Source: Nitrosomonas sp. (lineage in GTDB: Bacteria > Pseudomonadota > Gammaproteobacteria > Burkholderiales > Nitrosomonadaceae). Taken from it: 64,000 nt of DNA. Below, one piece after another: positions 9,055 to 17,694 of this stretch. The notes under the pieces are model-generated. The model did no database searches and was not told the DNA's origin. It saw only the letters and a program-made list of their open reading frames with translations. Numbering within the stretch: the stretch's first letter is position 1; each line of letters begins with the position of its first letter. The stretch lies in assembly GCF_020852615.1 (NCBI RefSeq), contig NZ_JADZAJ010000017.1, forward strand, positions 1-64,000. The letters run 5' to 3'. A program made the position numbers and the translations under genes.

Positions 9055-9738
9055 ATGGCAATCGGTTTTTTTGTTACGGGTACGGATACCGGGATCGGTA
9101 AAACTGTGGTGAGTTGTGCGCTGCTGCACGCTTTTGCAGCGCAGGGCCATACGGTGATCGGAATGAAGCCGGTGGCAGCCGGCCGTGAAAACGGTGTCTG
9201 GCAGGATGTGGAAAATCTGAAAGCTGCCAGCAATATCAGCATGCCGCAATCGCTCATCAATCCCTACGCTTTCGTGGAACCGGTAGCGCCGCATATTGCT
9301 GCTCAACAGACAGGTATTACGATTGATCCGGAAGTGATCCGGCAAGCTTGTGAGCAGCTGCAGGCGGCTGCAGAAGTCACGATCGTTGAGGGTGTGGGTG
9401 GATTCAGGGTACCGCTATCATTGGCAGGCATCCCGGACTGCCGCTACGATACCGGCGATCTCGCCAGCGTGCTGGGGCTGCCGGTAATTCTGGCAGTGGG
9501 GATGCGGCTGGGCTGCCTCAATCATGCGTTACTGACAGCTCGTGCGATTGAGTCAACAGGGCTGAAGCTGGCAGGCTGGGTGGCAAATGTCATCGACCCG
9601 GCCATGCTGCAGCTGGAGATCAACCTGCAAACGCTGGCTGAATGGCTGGACTGTCCGTTACTGGGTGTATTACCGTTTCAGGAGCAGCTGGATGTACGAC
9701 AGCTGGCCGGGCTGATCGATCTGTCCCGCCTGGGATGA
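9055..9738 (+). CDS. bioD: Dethiobiotin synthetase
   Basis: A 227-residue ATP-dependent carboxylase that closes the ureido ring of dethiobiotin. The P-loop TGTDTGIGKTVVS is at residues 8-20, followed by KPVAAG and EGVGGFRVPL. It is the last gene of the biotin operon. Its stop is followed within 35 bases by the end of the convergent pip gene. No bioA (the transaminase between BioF and BioD) is present here, so that gene must lie elsewhere or be replaced. Confidence 0.95.
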   Translation: MAIGFFVTGTDTGIGKTVVSCALLHAFAAQGHTVIGMKPVAAGRENGVWQDVENLKAASNISMPQSLINPYAFVEPVAPHIAAQQTGITIDPEVIRQACEQLQAAAEVTIVEGVGGFRVPLSLAGIPDCRYDTGDLASVLGLPVILAVGMRLGCLNHALLTARAIESTGLKLAGWVANVIDPAMLQLEINLQTLAEWLDCPLLGVLPFQEQLDVRQLAGLIDLSRLG

Positions 9739-9772
9739 GGCCGGAACAGAATCGGAACAGCATGGTATTTTG

Positions 9773-10723
9773 TTACAGCATCAGCTTGAATTTTTCGGCA
9801 GCCTTGACAAGTTCGGTCAGAATGCCGGGTTCCCAGGCTGAATGGCCGGCATCGCTGACGACGATATAGTCTGCCTGCGGCCAGGCCAGATGCAGATCAT
9901 GTGCGCTGGCGATCGGACAGACGGCATCATAACGCCCCTGTACGATAACCGCCGGCAGGTGCTGGATTTTATGTATGTTCTCAAGCAGGCTGTTTTCCGG
10001 CAGGAAAATATTGTGCCGGAAATAATGGGCTTCCATTCTCGCCAGCCCCAGTGCAACCGTATCACTGGTGAAATAATTCACTGTGTCAGGATTGGGCAGC
10101 AGCGTTGAGCAGCTTCCTTCATAACGCCCCCATGCTTTTGCAGCGGGCATGTGAACAGCAGGATCGGGATCCATCAGCAGGCGATAGTAAGAGGAAAGAA
10201 TATCGCACTGTTCGATAGGAGAAAGAGGTGCGACAAATTCACGCCAGACTTCGGGGAAGAGGTTGCGCAGACCATACAGAAACCAGTTGATTTCACCGGG
10301 CCGGCAAAGAAAAATACCGCGCAGAATGAAGCCCAGGCAACGATCAGGGTGTGCCTCGCCATAGGCAAGTGCCAGCGTACTGCCCCACGATCCTCCAAAA
10401 ACCAGCCATTGTTCAATACCGAGATGTTGCCGCAGGGTTTCAATATCCCCGATCAGCAGCGGTGTGGTGTTGTCTTTAACTTCGCCCAGCGGGGTGGAAC
10501 GTCCGGCACCGCGCTGGTCAAAAATAATAATCCGGTAACGGGCGGGGTCAAAAAACCGGCGATGAGCAGGTGTGGCGCCCGCACCGGGTCCGCCGTGCAG
10601 AAACAGAACGGGAATACCGTTACGGTTACCCGATTGCTCCCAGTACATGGTGTGCGTGTTATCCAGCGGAAGCATGCCGTGATCATAAGGTTCGACAGGA
10701 GGAAAAAGGCCGGTATGTGTCAT
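9773..10723 (-). CDS. pip: Proline iminopeptidase
   Basis: A 316-residue alpha/beta-hydrolase (peptidase S33) that removes N-terminal proline from peptides. Motifs: oxyanion segment LHGGPGAGATPAHRRFFDP, nucleophile elbow GGSWGSTLALAYGE, Asp in GRYDAVCP and His in SDAGHSAWEP. The frame is open upstream to 10783. The start at 10723 (MTHTGLFPPVEPY) matches the usual N-terminus of this family, which begins with a short PxEPY segment. It converges on bioD and is divergent from the patatin gene. Confidence 0.93.
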   Translation of the reverse strand: MTHTGLFPPVEPYDHGMLPLDNTHTMYWEQSGNRNGIPVLFLHGGPGAGATPAHRRFFDPARYRIIIFDQRGAGRSTPLGEVKDNTTPLLIGDIETLRQHLGIEQWLVFGGSWGSTLALAYGEAHPDRCLGFILRGIFLCRPGEINWFLYGLRNLFPEVWREFVAPLSPIEQCDILSSYYRLLMDPDPAVHMPAAKAWGRYEGSCSTLLPNPDTVNYFTSDTVALGLARMEAHYFRHNIFLPENSLLENIHKIQHLPAVIVQGRYDAVCPIASAHDLHLAWPQADYIVVSDAGHSAWEPGILTELVKAAEKFKLML

Positions 10724-10865
10724 GGTGATTGATGTGTTGTGGTTATAGGGAGAACATCCACTGCTGTGCTTTTTTAGTGGCATTTTAGCACTATGGCATG
10801 TCAGGGTTGTGTTTGGGAATTTCCGCAGGGATCCGTGCAGGAGTGCCTTTGTCGGGAAGCGAAAA

Positions 10866-10896
10866 TATCTCGTGTAAATTGGAGATACTGTATAGT
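10866..10896 (+). promoter_or_regulatory. Possible promoter with inverted repeat upstream of the patatin gene
   Basis: TATCTC at 10866-10871 and GAGATA at 10882-10887 form an inverted repeat with a 10-base spacer. They lie just upstream of a -10-like TATAGT at 10891-10896. The position, 70 bases before the patatin gene in a divergent 245-base gap, suits an operator overlapping a promoter. No convincing -35 box was found, so this is tentative. Confidence 0.3.
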
Positions 10897-10967
10897 CGCG
10901 CGGGTGCGAAACTGAGCAGGAGCGGAGGCATTGGCATTGATACTGGTAGAAAACGGAGTGGCGTGCA

Positions 10968-12137
10968 TTGTCTGTAAATGAGATGGTTCCACAGGATCCT
11001 CAACCATCGAGACTGGGTCTGGTTTTGACTGGTGGCGGTGCACGGGCTGCTTATCAGATCGGAGTGCTGCGGGCGATTGCTGAAATGCTGCCCCCGCATG
11101 CGCGCAGCCCCTTTCCTGTGATTTGCGGCACTTCTGCCGGAGCTATCAATGCAGCCGGCCTGGCCATGGCGGCGACGCATTTTTCCACAGGCGTCAAGCG
11201 ACTGGAAGCGGTATGGGGCAATCTGCATACCGGCCAGATCTACCGCTCTGATCTGGTCGGAGTGCTGCATAACACACTGCGCTATCTTGGCTCGATCGTG
11301 TCAAGCAAAATGGCGGATAAACCGGTTTCGCTGCTGGATAACACGCCACTTCGGCAGTTACTGGCCTGTCACCTGCCTTTCAGGGGGATACGCAGAAGCA
11401 TTCACGCAGGCACATTGCACGCGCTCGGAATAACAGCCTGGGGATATGCTTCCGGGCAGTCGGTTACTTTCTACCAGGCCAATCCCAGTGTTACCCCCTG
11501 GAAACGGGCACAACGCATTGGCGTTCCGGCACGTATTGGCATCCAGCATCTGGTGGCGTCGGCTTCGATTCCATTCATTTTTCCGGCAATCCGGATTAAC
11601 CGGGAGTATTTTGGCGATGGCTCCATGCGGCAGCTGACGCCGCTCAGTTCCGCATTGCATCTGGGGGCAGACCGTTTGCTGGTGATTGGTGTAAATGAGA
11701 AAAAAGAGACTGAATGCGAGCGTGTCAAGGTAACCGGTTATCCGCCACTGGCACAGATTGCCGGGCATGTGATGAGCAGCATTTTCGTTGACAGTCTGGA
11801 TGTTGATATTGAACGTTTGCAACGTATCAACCAGACATTGAGCCTGATTCCGGACATGCAGACGGGAAATATTTCTTCATTGCGCACGGTTGCCAGCATG
11901 GTAATTACACCCAGCGAAAGAATTGATGAGCTGACACAGGCTTACGCCAGCAGTTTACCGCGTACGATCCGCTATTTTTTTCATGCTGCCGGGGCGATGG
12001 GACCGAAAGGTTCTGCCATGCTCAGTTATGTATTGTTTGAAGCACCTTTCTGCCAGGCACTGATCGATCTGGGCTACCGGGATACCTTACGGCGGCAGGA
12101 TGAAGTGCTTGCATTCATTTCCGAGCGACAGGAGTAG
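10968..12137 (+). CDS. Patatin-like phospholipase
   Basis: A 389-residue patatin-family serine hydrolase, presumably acting on membrane lipids. The family motifs are complete: glycine-rich oxyanion loop TGGGARAAYQIG near residue 22, nucleophile GTSAG near 62 and the Asp of the dyad in GDGSMRQ near 219. The TTG start at 10968 has GGAG 9 bases upstream. An ATG at 10983 would shorten it by five residues and cannot be excluded. No signal peptide is seen. Only 5 bases separate it from the following membrane-protein gene. Confidence 0.87.
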   Translation: MSVNEMVPQDPQPSRLGLVLTGGGARAAYQIGVLRAIAEMLPPHARSPFPVICGTSAGAINAAGLAMAATHFSTGVKRLEAVWGNLHTGQIYRSDLVGVLHNTLRYLGSIVSSKMADKPVSLLDNTPLRQLLACHLPFRGIRRSIHAGTLHALGITAWGYASGQSVTFYQANPSVTPWKRAQRIGVPARIGIQHLVASASIPFIFPAIRINREYFGDGSMRQLTPLSSALHLGADRLLVIGVNEKKETECERVKVTGYPPLAQIAGHVMSSIFVDSLDVDIERLQRINQTLSLIPDMQTGNISSLRTVASMVITPSERIDELTQAYASSLPRTIRYFFHAAGAMGPKGSAMLSYVLFEAPFCQALIDLGYRDTLRRQDEVLAFISERQE

Positions 12138-12142
12138 AAGAC

Positions 12143-12871
12143 ATGGAGGTAACCGATCCGCAGTTCTGGGTTGCTGTTTTTCAGATTGTTGTCATTGATA
12201 TTGCACTGGGCGCCGATAATGCCGTGGTGATAGCGCTGGCATGCCGGCATCTGCCGGAACACAAGCGTAATCAGGGAATATTCTGGGGAGCAGCAGGGGC
12301 GATCGGGATACGAATCCTGCTGGTCTTTTTTGCACTCAAGCTGTTGACCCTGCCTTATCTGAAAATTACCGGCGGTTTGTTGTTGCTGTGGATCGGCGTT
12401 AAACTGCTGCTGCCGGAGCCGGCCGGCCCGGCGGGTGAGGGTGAATCGATGGTGAAGGGGGGGGCGACAACTCTGCCGGGCGTGATCAAGACTATCATCA
12501 TCGCCGATACGGTGATGAGTCTGGACAATGTGATGGGGATTGCCGGTGCGGCCAGAGATGATCTTATGCTGGTGATATTCGGTCTGCTGTTCAGTGTCCC
12601 TGTCATCGTCTGGGGCAGCAAGCTGGTGATGAAATGGATTGAACGTTTTCCCGTGATTATCGTCATCGGTGCCGGTTTTCTCGGCTGGGTTGCCGGTGGT
12701 TTGCTGACAGGTGATACTGTCAGCCGGGAGTGGGTTGATGCGCAGCCAGCCTATCTGCAGTGGCTGGTGCCGGCAGTCTGTTCGTTTGGGGTGATCGTTA
12801 CCGGAAAATGGCTGACAGCCCGGATACAGAAAAAAGCGCGATTAACCGTGGATTTGCTGAAAAAAGAATGA
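12143..12871 (+). CDS. TerC/YjbE family integral membrane protein
   Basis: A 242-residue membrane protein with about six or seven hydrophobic segments. The family hallmark acidic motifs lie inside membrane helices: ALGADNAVVIALAC near residue 23 and SLDNVMGIAGAA near 130. Members of the YjbE/TerC group are linked to metal-ion (manganese or tellurite) handling, often under riboswitch control in other bacteria; I see no clear riboswitch here. It directly follows the patatin gene and likely shares its promoter. Confidence 0.85.
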   Translation: MEVTDPQFWVAVFQIVVIDIALGADNAVVIALACRHLPEHKRNQGIFWGAAGAIGIRILLVFFALKLLTLPYLKITGGLLLLWIGVKLLLPEPAGPAGEGESMVKGGATTLPGVIKTIIIADTVMSLDNVMGIAGAARDDLMLVIFGLLFSVPVIVWGSKLVMKWIERFPVIIVIGAGFLGWVAGGLLTGDTVSREWVDAQPAYLQWLVPAVCSFGVIVTGKWLTARIQKKARLTVDLLKKE

Positions 12872-12953
12872 GGCTGGCACCTGATAGCGTTTGTACACTG
12901 AGCGCGGTTTATGATGAAACACAGGTATGTATGTATAAGAGGGAGAGGGCGTT

Positions 12954-13379
12954 ATGTTGAAAATAGTATTGCCGGTTGATGGTTCGGAAGCTTCCGGGCG
13001 GGCGGTTGAGGAATTTGTGAACAGGCTCGACTGGTATCGTGAAACACCGGAAATTCATTTGCTGAACGTACGTATGCCACTAACCGGCAATGTTTCCATG
13101 TTTGTCAACAAGGACGAGATCGGTGATTACTACCGCGAGGAAGGTCTCAGAAGTCTGCAGCAGGCGCGTGATTATCTGGAAAAAAAGGGGATTACCTACC
13201 GGCACCATATTGTTGCAGGTGAGATTGTGCCCATGATTCTGCAATTTGCTGAAGAAATACAGTGTGATCAGATTGTCATTGGCCCGCGCGGGCTGGGTGC
13301 AATCAAGGGTTTGCTGCTCGGTTCGGTTGCCAGCAAGCTGATTCAGCTTTCGACTGTTCCTGTGTTACTGCTCAAATAG
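12954..13379 (+). CDS. Universal stress protein (UspA family)
   Basis: A 141-residue single-domain Usp protein. It starts with the strand KIVLPVDGSEAS and ends with the nucleotide-binding pattern IVIGPRGLGAIKGLLLGSVASKLI (read here as Gx2Gx9GS) followed by TVPVLLLK. This pattern predicts ATP binding. The start ATG has a purine-rich ribosome-binding site (GGGAGAGGG). The gene stands about 80 bp after the YjbE-like gene and 85 bp before the phosphodiesterase gene. Confidence 0.92.
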   Translation: MLKIVLPVDGSEASGRAVEEFVNRLDWYRETPEIHLLNVRMPLTGNVSMFVNKDEIGDYYREEGLRSLQQARDYLEKKGITYRHHIVAGEIVPMILQFAEEIQCDQIVIGPRGLGAIKGLLLGSVASKLIQLSTVPVLLLK

Positions 13380-13464
13380 CGGGAATCAGCTGTAATTCTC
13401 CATCTGTTACAGCAAAGGATTTGCGGTAAGTTGCCGTTAAGTCCGGGATGGAGGATTTTTAAAC

Positions 13465-14229
13465 TTGAAATTAAAAGTATTGGGCTGTAGCGGTGGGATA
13501 GGGAGCAACTCCCATACTACTGCATTATTGCTGGATGACGATATTCTGATTGATGCCGGCTCCGGGGTGGGTACGCTTGCACTGGGTGATCTGCTGAAAA
13601 TCGATCATGTCTTTGTCACACATTCTCACCTCGACCATATTGCATTCATCCCTTTTCTGGTTGATACGGCTGGCAGCCTGCGCGATCGTCCGCTGATCGT
13701 ACATGCGCTGCCGGAGACGCTGGAATGCCTGCAGAAGCATATTTTCAACTGGCATATCTGGCCGGATTTTTCCTGCATTCCTGATGCCGTTCATCCTTAC
13801 ATGCGTTATGAGCCGCTTGCGGTGGGAGAGACAGTGGTGCTGGATTCACGCAGGATCACGCCACTGCCGGCATGTCATGCCGTTCCTGCCACCGGTTTTC
13901 AGCTGGATTCCGGCCGGGCCAGCCTGGTATTTACCGGGGATACCACTGCCAGTGAGGCATTGTGGGAAGCACTCAACCGGATTACCAGCCTGCGTTATCT
14001 GATTATCGAATCCGCCTTCAGTGATGCCCAGCGTGATATTGCGGGGCGCGCCGGGCATTTCCATCCTGCCCTGCTCGCAGATGAGCTGAATAAACTGCAG
14101 CAGGATGCCGAAATATACATTACTCATTTGCGTCAGAATGAGGCAGACATAACCATGCGGGAGATTCTCGCCAGAGTCAGCCGTTTTGATCTGCGCAGAT
14201 TGGCAAGTAATCAGTTATTTGAATTTTAA
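13465..14229 (+). CDS. Metallo-beta-lactamase-fold phosphodiesterase (cyclic-nucleotide type)
   Basis: A 254-residue MBL-fold hydrolase. It has the metal-binding HSHLDH motif near residue 54, ACHAVP near 137, FTGDTTAS near 154 and a final HLRQNE. The overall pattern is that of the class II cyclic-nucleotide phosphodiesterase/RNase Z-like group, so cAMP or cGMP is a possible substrate but not proven. It starts at TTG 13465, with GGAGG 10 bases upstream; no nearby in-frame ATG gives the LKLKVLGCSGGIGSNSHT start. It is followed after 11 bp by the GAF-ATPase gene, suggesting joint function in signalling. Confidence 0.82.
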   Translation: MKLKVLGCSGGIGSNSHTTALLLDDDILIDAGSGVGTLALGDLLKIDHVFVTHSHLDHIAFIPFLVDTAGSLRDRPLIVHALPETLECLQKHIFNWHIWPDFSCIPDAVHPYMRYEPLAVGETVVLDSRRITPLPACHAVPATGFQLDSGRASLVFTGDTTASEALWEALNRITSLRYLIIESAFSDAQRDIAGRAGHFHPALLADELNKLQQDAEIYITHLRQNEADITMREILARVSRFDLRRLASNQLFEF

Positions 14230-14240
14230 GGTGAAGAAAA

Positions 14241-16610
14241 ATGAGTATATCTCTGGCTTTTGAAGCCGATCCCGGCGTTGCTGCAGAGGCTGCCGGGCGT
14301 TTGCGATCCGTGATTGACAGGATCCAGGCTGCCGGAAATGTGGATGAAGTTATATTTGAGGTAAGTCGGGATATTTGCGATATTTTCAGTGCGGAACGTC
14401 TGACTGTTTATACCCTGAGTGAGGATAAAGTCAGCCTGACATCACGCGTCAAGACCGGGCTGGATTCCTGGCAGGATCTGAAACTGCCAATCAATGAACA
14501 CAGCATTGCCGGTTTTGTGGCGCTGCATAAAAAACTTGTTAATTTCAGGGATGTTTATGACCGGAATGAACTCAGGGAGCAGGGTGAACACTTGCGTTTT
14601 CTGCAGGAGGTGGATAAGCGAACCGGATATCGCACCCGGCAAATGCTGGTAGTGCCGATTCTGAATGCGGGTGACAATGATCTGCTGGGCGTGGTGCAGC
14701 TTATCAATAACCGGGACAAGGCAGATGCGCCTTTTGCGCAAAAGGTTGTGGAGGATCTGGGTGAAATCTGTCACGTGCTGGCGGCCGCGCTTAAACAGCG
14801 TCAGATGCAGCAGTTGCTGGGCAGGACACGCTACGATGCGCTGATCATTAATAATTTAATCAGTGCCAGTGAATTTGAACTGGCGACCAGACAGGCACGT
14901 GAATCAGGTTGTGACCTGGAGGATGTACTGATTGATGAATTCAGCGTAAGCGTGGCGCAAGTGGGTGAGGCGCTGGCGATTTTCTACGGGGTTGGATATG
15001 AGCGCTATCGGCCGGATCGGATCAAGCCGCTGGATCTGCTCAAGAATCTCAAGCGTGAGTTTGTTGCAAGCAACAGCTGGTTACCGATTGATGATGGTGT
15101 TGACGGACTGGTGGTACTGACGCTGGATCCGGAGCGCATTAAGGCACTGCGTATCGTCAATCAGATTTTCCCAAAGCGCAAGGTGGTCTATACGGTTTGT
15201 ACCCGGCACGAATTTCAGGCAACGCTGGATTTGTTTTATGGCGATAATAAAACCGAAAACATTGGCAGCAGTATTGATGAAATGCTCTCCAATCTGGATG
15301 AAGGAGGGGAGGAGACAAAGGAGGCAGAAGCAGATGAGGCCTCTGCAGCTGCTGATAACGAGCTGGTGAAGCTGGTGAACCGTGTCATCATGGATGCCTA
15401 CAAAATGGGTGTTTCTGATATTCATATCGAACCCCTGCCCGGAAAAGGAAAAACCGGCATTCGCTTTCGCAAAGATGGGTCATTGACGCCCTATATTGAA
15501 GTCCCTGCCAGTTATCGCAATCCGCTGGTGACACGTATCAAGATCATGTGTGATCTGGATATTTCAGAAAAGCGCAAACCACAGGATGGCAAGATCAAAT
15601 TCCGTAAATTTGCACCGCTTGATATTGAGCTTCGGGTGGCGACAATTCCTTCAGCCGGTGGTGTGGAAGATGTGGTGATGCGTATTCTGGCAGCAGGTGA
15701 GCCGATTCCGCTGGAGAAAATGGGGTTTACTCCTGCCAATCTGGCGCAACTGAAATCCATCATCAGTAAACCTTACGGTTTGTTTTTCGTTTGCGGGCCG
15801 ACAGGCTCCGGTAAAACAACGACGCTGCATTCTATTCTCAAGCATCTGAACCGGCCGGAAACCAAAATCTGGACGGCGGAAGATCCGGTCGAAATTACGC
15901 AGAAAGGATTGCGCCAGGTGCAGATCAACCCTAAAGCCGGGCTGACATTTGCCACAATCATGAAATCCTTCCTGCGGGCAGATCCTGACATCATTATGGT
16001 GGGCGAGATGCGTGACAAGGAAACAACCAGTATCGGGATTGAGGCTTCGCTTACCGGCCATCTGGTTTTTGCAACCCTGCATACCAACAGTGCACCGGAA
16101 TCTGTCATCCGTTTGCTGGATATGGGGATGGACCCGTTCAATTTTGCTGATGCCTTGCTTGGTATTCTGGCGCAGCGTCTGGCGAAGCGGTTATGCAAAT
16201 GTAAAAAACCGCATGTTGCCGGCCGGGAAGAAATCCATGCACTGCTGGTGGAATACTGTGAGGAGCTGAAGAATATCGGGGATTTCAAGGCTGATCCGGA
16301 TGCGGCTTACCGTGAAATAGAATCCCGCTGGATTCAGCAGTATGGTGATGAAAACGGGCAAATTACCCTGTATGAAGCGGTTGGCTGTGAACATTGTTCG
16401 GAAACGGGGTATGCCGGCCGGGTCGGATTGCATGAATTACTGACGGCCACCGATGCCCTCAAGAAAAACATTCAGGAACATGCGCGGGTTGCTGAAATGC
16501 TGGTAACCGCACTGCATGACGGTATGCGTACCTTAAAGCAGGACGGGATCGAGAAGGTGCTGCAGGGAATCACCGATATCCACCAGGTGCGGGCAGTTTG
16601 CATCAAATAA
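14241..16610 (+). CDS. GAF domain plus GspE/PilB-type secretion ATPase
   Basis: A 789-residue protein in three parts: a GAF-like sensor (about 20-190), a region resembling the MshEN/T2SSE N-terminal domain (about 195-270), and a type II secretion/type IV pilus ATPase. The ATPase has Walker A GPTGSGKTTT near residue 519, the Asp box EDPVEITQKGLRQVQ, the Walker B-like MVGEMRDKET, the His box ATLHTNSAPES and a zinc-type CxC...CxxC set near 653-716. It would power pilus or pseudopilus assembly at the inner membrane. MshEN domains can bind c-di-GMP, which suits the cyclase gene downstream, but no pilin or secretin gene is nearby. Confidence 0.88.
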   Translation: MSISLAFEADPGVAAEAAGRLRSVIDRIQAAGNVDEVIFEVSRDICDIFSAERLTVYTLSEDKVSLTSRVKTGLDSWQDLKLPINEHSIAGFVALHKKLVNFRDVYDRNELREQGEHLRFLQEVDKRTGYRTRQMLVVPILNAGDNDLLGVVQLINNRDKADAPFAQKVVEDLGEICHVLAAALKQRQMQQLLGRTRYDALIINNLISASEFELATRQARESGCDLEDVLIDEFSVSVAQVGEALAIFYGVGYERYRPDRIKPLDLLKNLKREFVASNSWLPIDDGVDGLVVLTLDPERIKALRIVNQIFPKRKVVYTVCTRHEFQATLDLFYGDNKTENIGSSIDEMLSNLDEGGEETKEAEADEASAAADNELVKLVNRVIMDAYKMGVSDIHIEPLPGKGKTGIRFRKDGSLTPYIEVPASYRNPLVTRIKIMCDLDISEKRKPQDGKIKFRKFAPLDIELRVATIPSAGGVEDVVMRILAAGEPIPLEKMGFTPANLAQLKSIISKPYGLFFVCGPTGSGKTTTLHSILKHLNRPETKIWTAEDPVEITQKGLRQVQINPKAGLTFATIMKSFLRADPDIIMVGEMRDKETTSIGIEASLTGHLVFATLHTNSAPESVIRLLDMGMDPFNFADALLGILAQRLAKRLCKCKKPHVAGREEIHALLVEYCEELKNIGDFKADPDAAYREIESRWIQQYGDENGQITLYEAVGCEHCSETGYAGRVGLHELLTATDALKKNIQEHARVAEMLVTALHDGMRTLKQDGIEKVLQGITDIHQVRAVCIK

Positions 16611-16653
16611 GGTTGTGAATTATTACGCGCGCTGTACCGCATGATTCACAACC
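16611..16653 (+). terminator. Stem-loop after the GAF-ATPase gene
   Basis: GGTTGTGAAT at 16611-16620 pairs perfectly with ATTCACAACC at 16644-16653 around a 23-base loop, beginning right after the TAA stop. A T-rich but broken tract (TCTTTCTTTCATTTTT) follows. It may end transcription of the upstream pair. Confidence 0.5.
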
Positions 16654-16788
16654 GGATCTTTCTTTCATTTTTGCTATGCTGTGTCTTGTAACTGGCATGG
16701 TTTTCCTCCTTTTATTCTTCCTTTTATTTTGTTCGGAATCGGCTAATCTTGCTGCTGCAGAAAGCGGGCATTGAGATTCAGCTGATTG

Positions 16789-16826
16789 GGCAGGTTATGC
16801 TTTTTGGGCAACCTGCCGGGGTTTTT
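16789..16826 (+). terminator. Second stem-loop with T-run upstream of the GGDEF gene
   Basis: GGCAGGTT (16789-16796) pairs with AACCTGCC (16810-16817) and is followed by GGGGTTTTT. It lies 44 bases before the GGDEF start. It could be an attenuator in that gene's leader or the end of a small transcript from the 16654-16788 interval. Confidence 0.4.
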
Positions 16827-16869
16827 ATGATGAACACAGTAATTACAGCGAAGTTCCAGGAGGGCGATC

Positions 16870-17694
16870 ATGCGGAATTCAGATGATGAAAAAGTATTGC
16901 GGCTGGTCAAACCTTCGGCTGCTGGCAAGAAAAGAACCAGAGGAGCAGCCGGGGATCAGAAACCGGTGGCCGGTGCGGGTGAATACAGCCGGCAGGTTGA
17001 GCAGTACGCGCGCCGTATCCGGGAAACCAGCGATGTAAACGAGATCATCAATATTCTGGATACTGTGCTGGGTGATACCCGGAATCTTCGTTACAGCAAT
17101 GAAATTTACAGTGCCCAGGAACAGGTGCGTCAGGCTGAGAGGCAGATCGAATCACTCAAGCTGGAGCTGGAACAGATGCGGGAGCTGATACATTACGATC
17201 CGATGACCGGCGCCTTTAATCGGCGTGGTCTGGATGCCATTTATCTGCGGGAGGCGGCGCGTGCTGACCGGAACGAGAATACGCTGTGCGCGGCGGTGCT
17301 GGATCTGGATAATTTCAAGCAGATCAATGATACCTACGGTCACCAGTTTGGTGATGATGTCCTGATCCATCTTGTAAAAGTTGCGAAAAGATCGCTGCGG
17401 TCAAGTGATGTGATCGCTCGCTACGGTGGTGAAGAATTTGTCATTCTGTTGCCGGATACCACGCTGGAATCAGCAGTCTGGGTGCTGCAGCGCTTACAGA
17501 ATAATTTTTCCAGGAAGGCGTTGCCGGATATCGAGGGTAATCCTGTTCCGGTTACTTTTAGCGGGGGCGTGGCTGCCCGGCAGTTTCATGAAAACCAGAA
17601 GTCTCTGCTCAAACGTGCGGATGATGTGCTTTATCAGGCCAAAAAATCCGGTAAAAGTCGTGTAATGATTGCTCCTGTCAGTGAGTATATTTAA
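16870..17694 (+). CDS. Diguanylate cyclase (GGDEF domain)
   Basis: A 274-residue soluble protein that should make c-di-GMP. The N-terminal 90 residues are polar with a coiled-coil-like stretch (EIYSAQEQVRQAERQIESL). The GGDEF domain fills the rest and carries the active signature RYGGEEF near residue 184. The product-inhibition site RSSD sits exactly five residues before GGEEF, so feedback inhibition is predicted. The start has a good AGGAGG ribosome-binding site. The stop overlaps the next gene's ATG by one base (TAATG), tying it to the EAL-HDOD gene. Confidence 0.92.
   Translation: MRNSDDEKVLRLVKPSAAGKKRTRGAAGDQKPVAGAGEYSRQVEQYARRIRETSDVNEIINILDTVLGDTRNLRYSNEIYSAQEQVRQAERQIESLKLELEQMRELIHYDPMTGAFNRRGLDAIYLREAARADRNENTLCAAVLDLDNFKQINDTYGHQFGDDVLIHLVKVAKRSLRSSDVIARYGGEEFVILLPDTTLESAVWVLQRLQNNFSRKALPDIEGNPVPVTFSGGVAARQFHENQKSLLKRADDVLYQAKKSGKSRVMIAPVSEYI

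Noticed and set aside
12872..12953. Possible riboswitch or manganese leader near the YjbE-like gene
   Set aside because: The YjbE-like gene follows patatin by 5 bases, leaving no leader; the gap after it shows no recognisable riboswitch core.
15651..16288. Two long frames antisense to the GAF-ATPase gene
   Set aside because: They overlap the conserved Walker and His-box region of the ATPase, which fixes the coding strand.
17691..17694. Possible fusion of the GGDEF and EAL-HDOD genes
   Set aside because: They are in different frames, with a TAATG stop-start overlap, so they are separate coupled genes.
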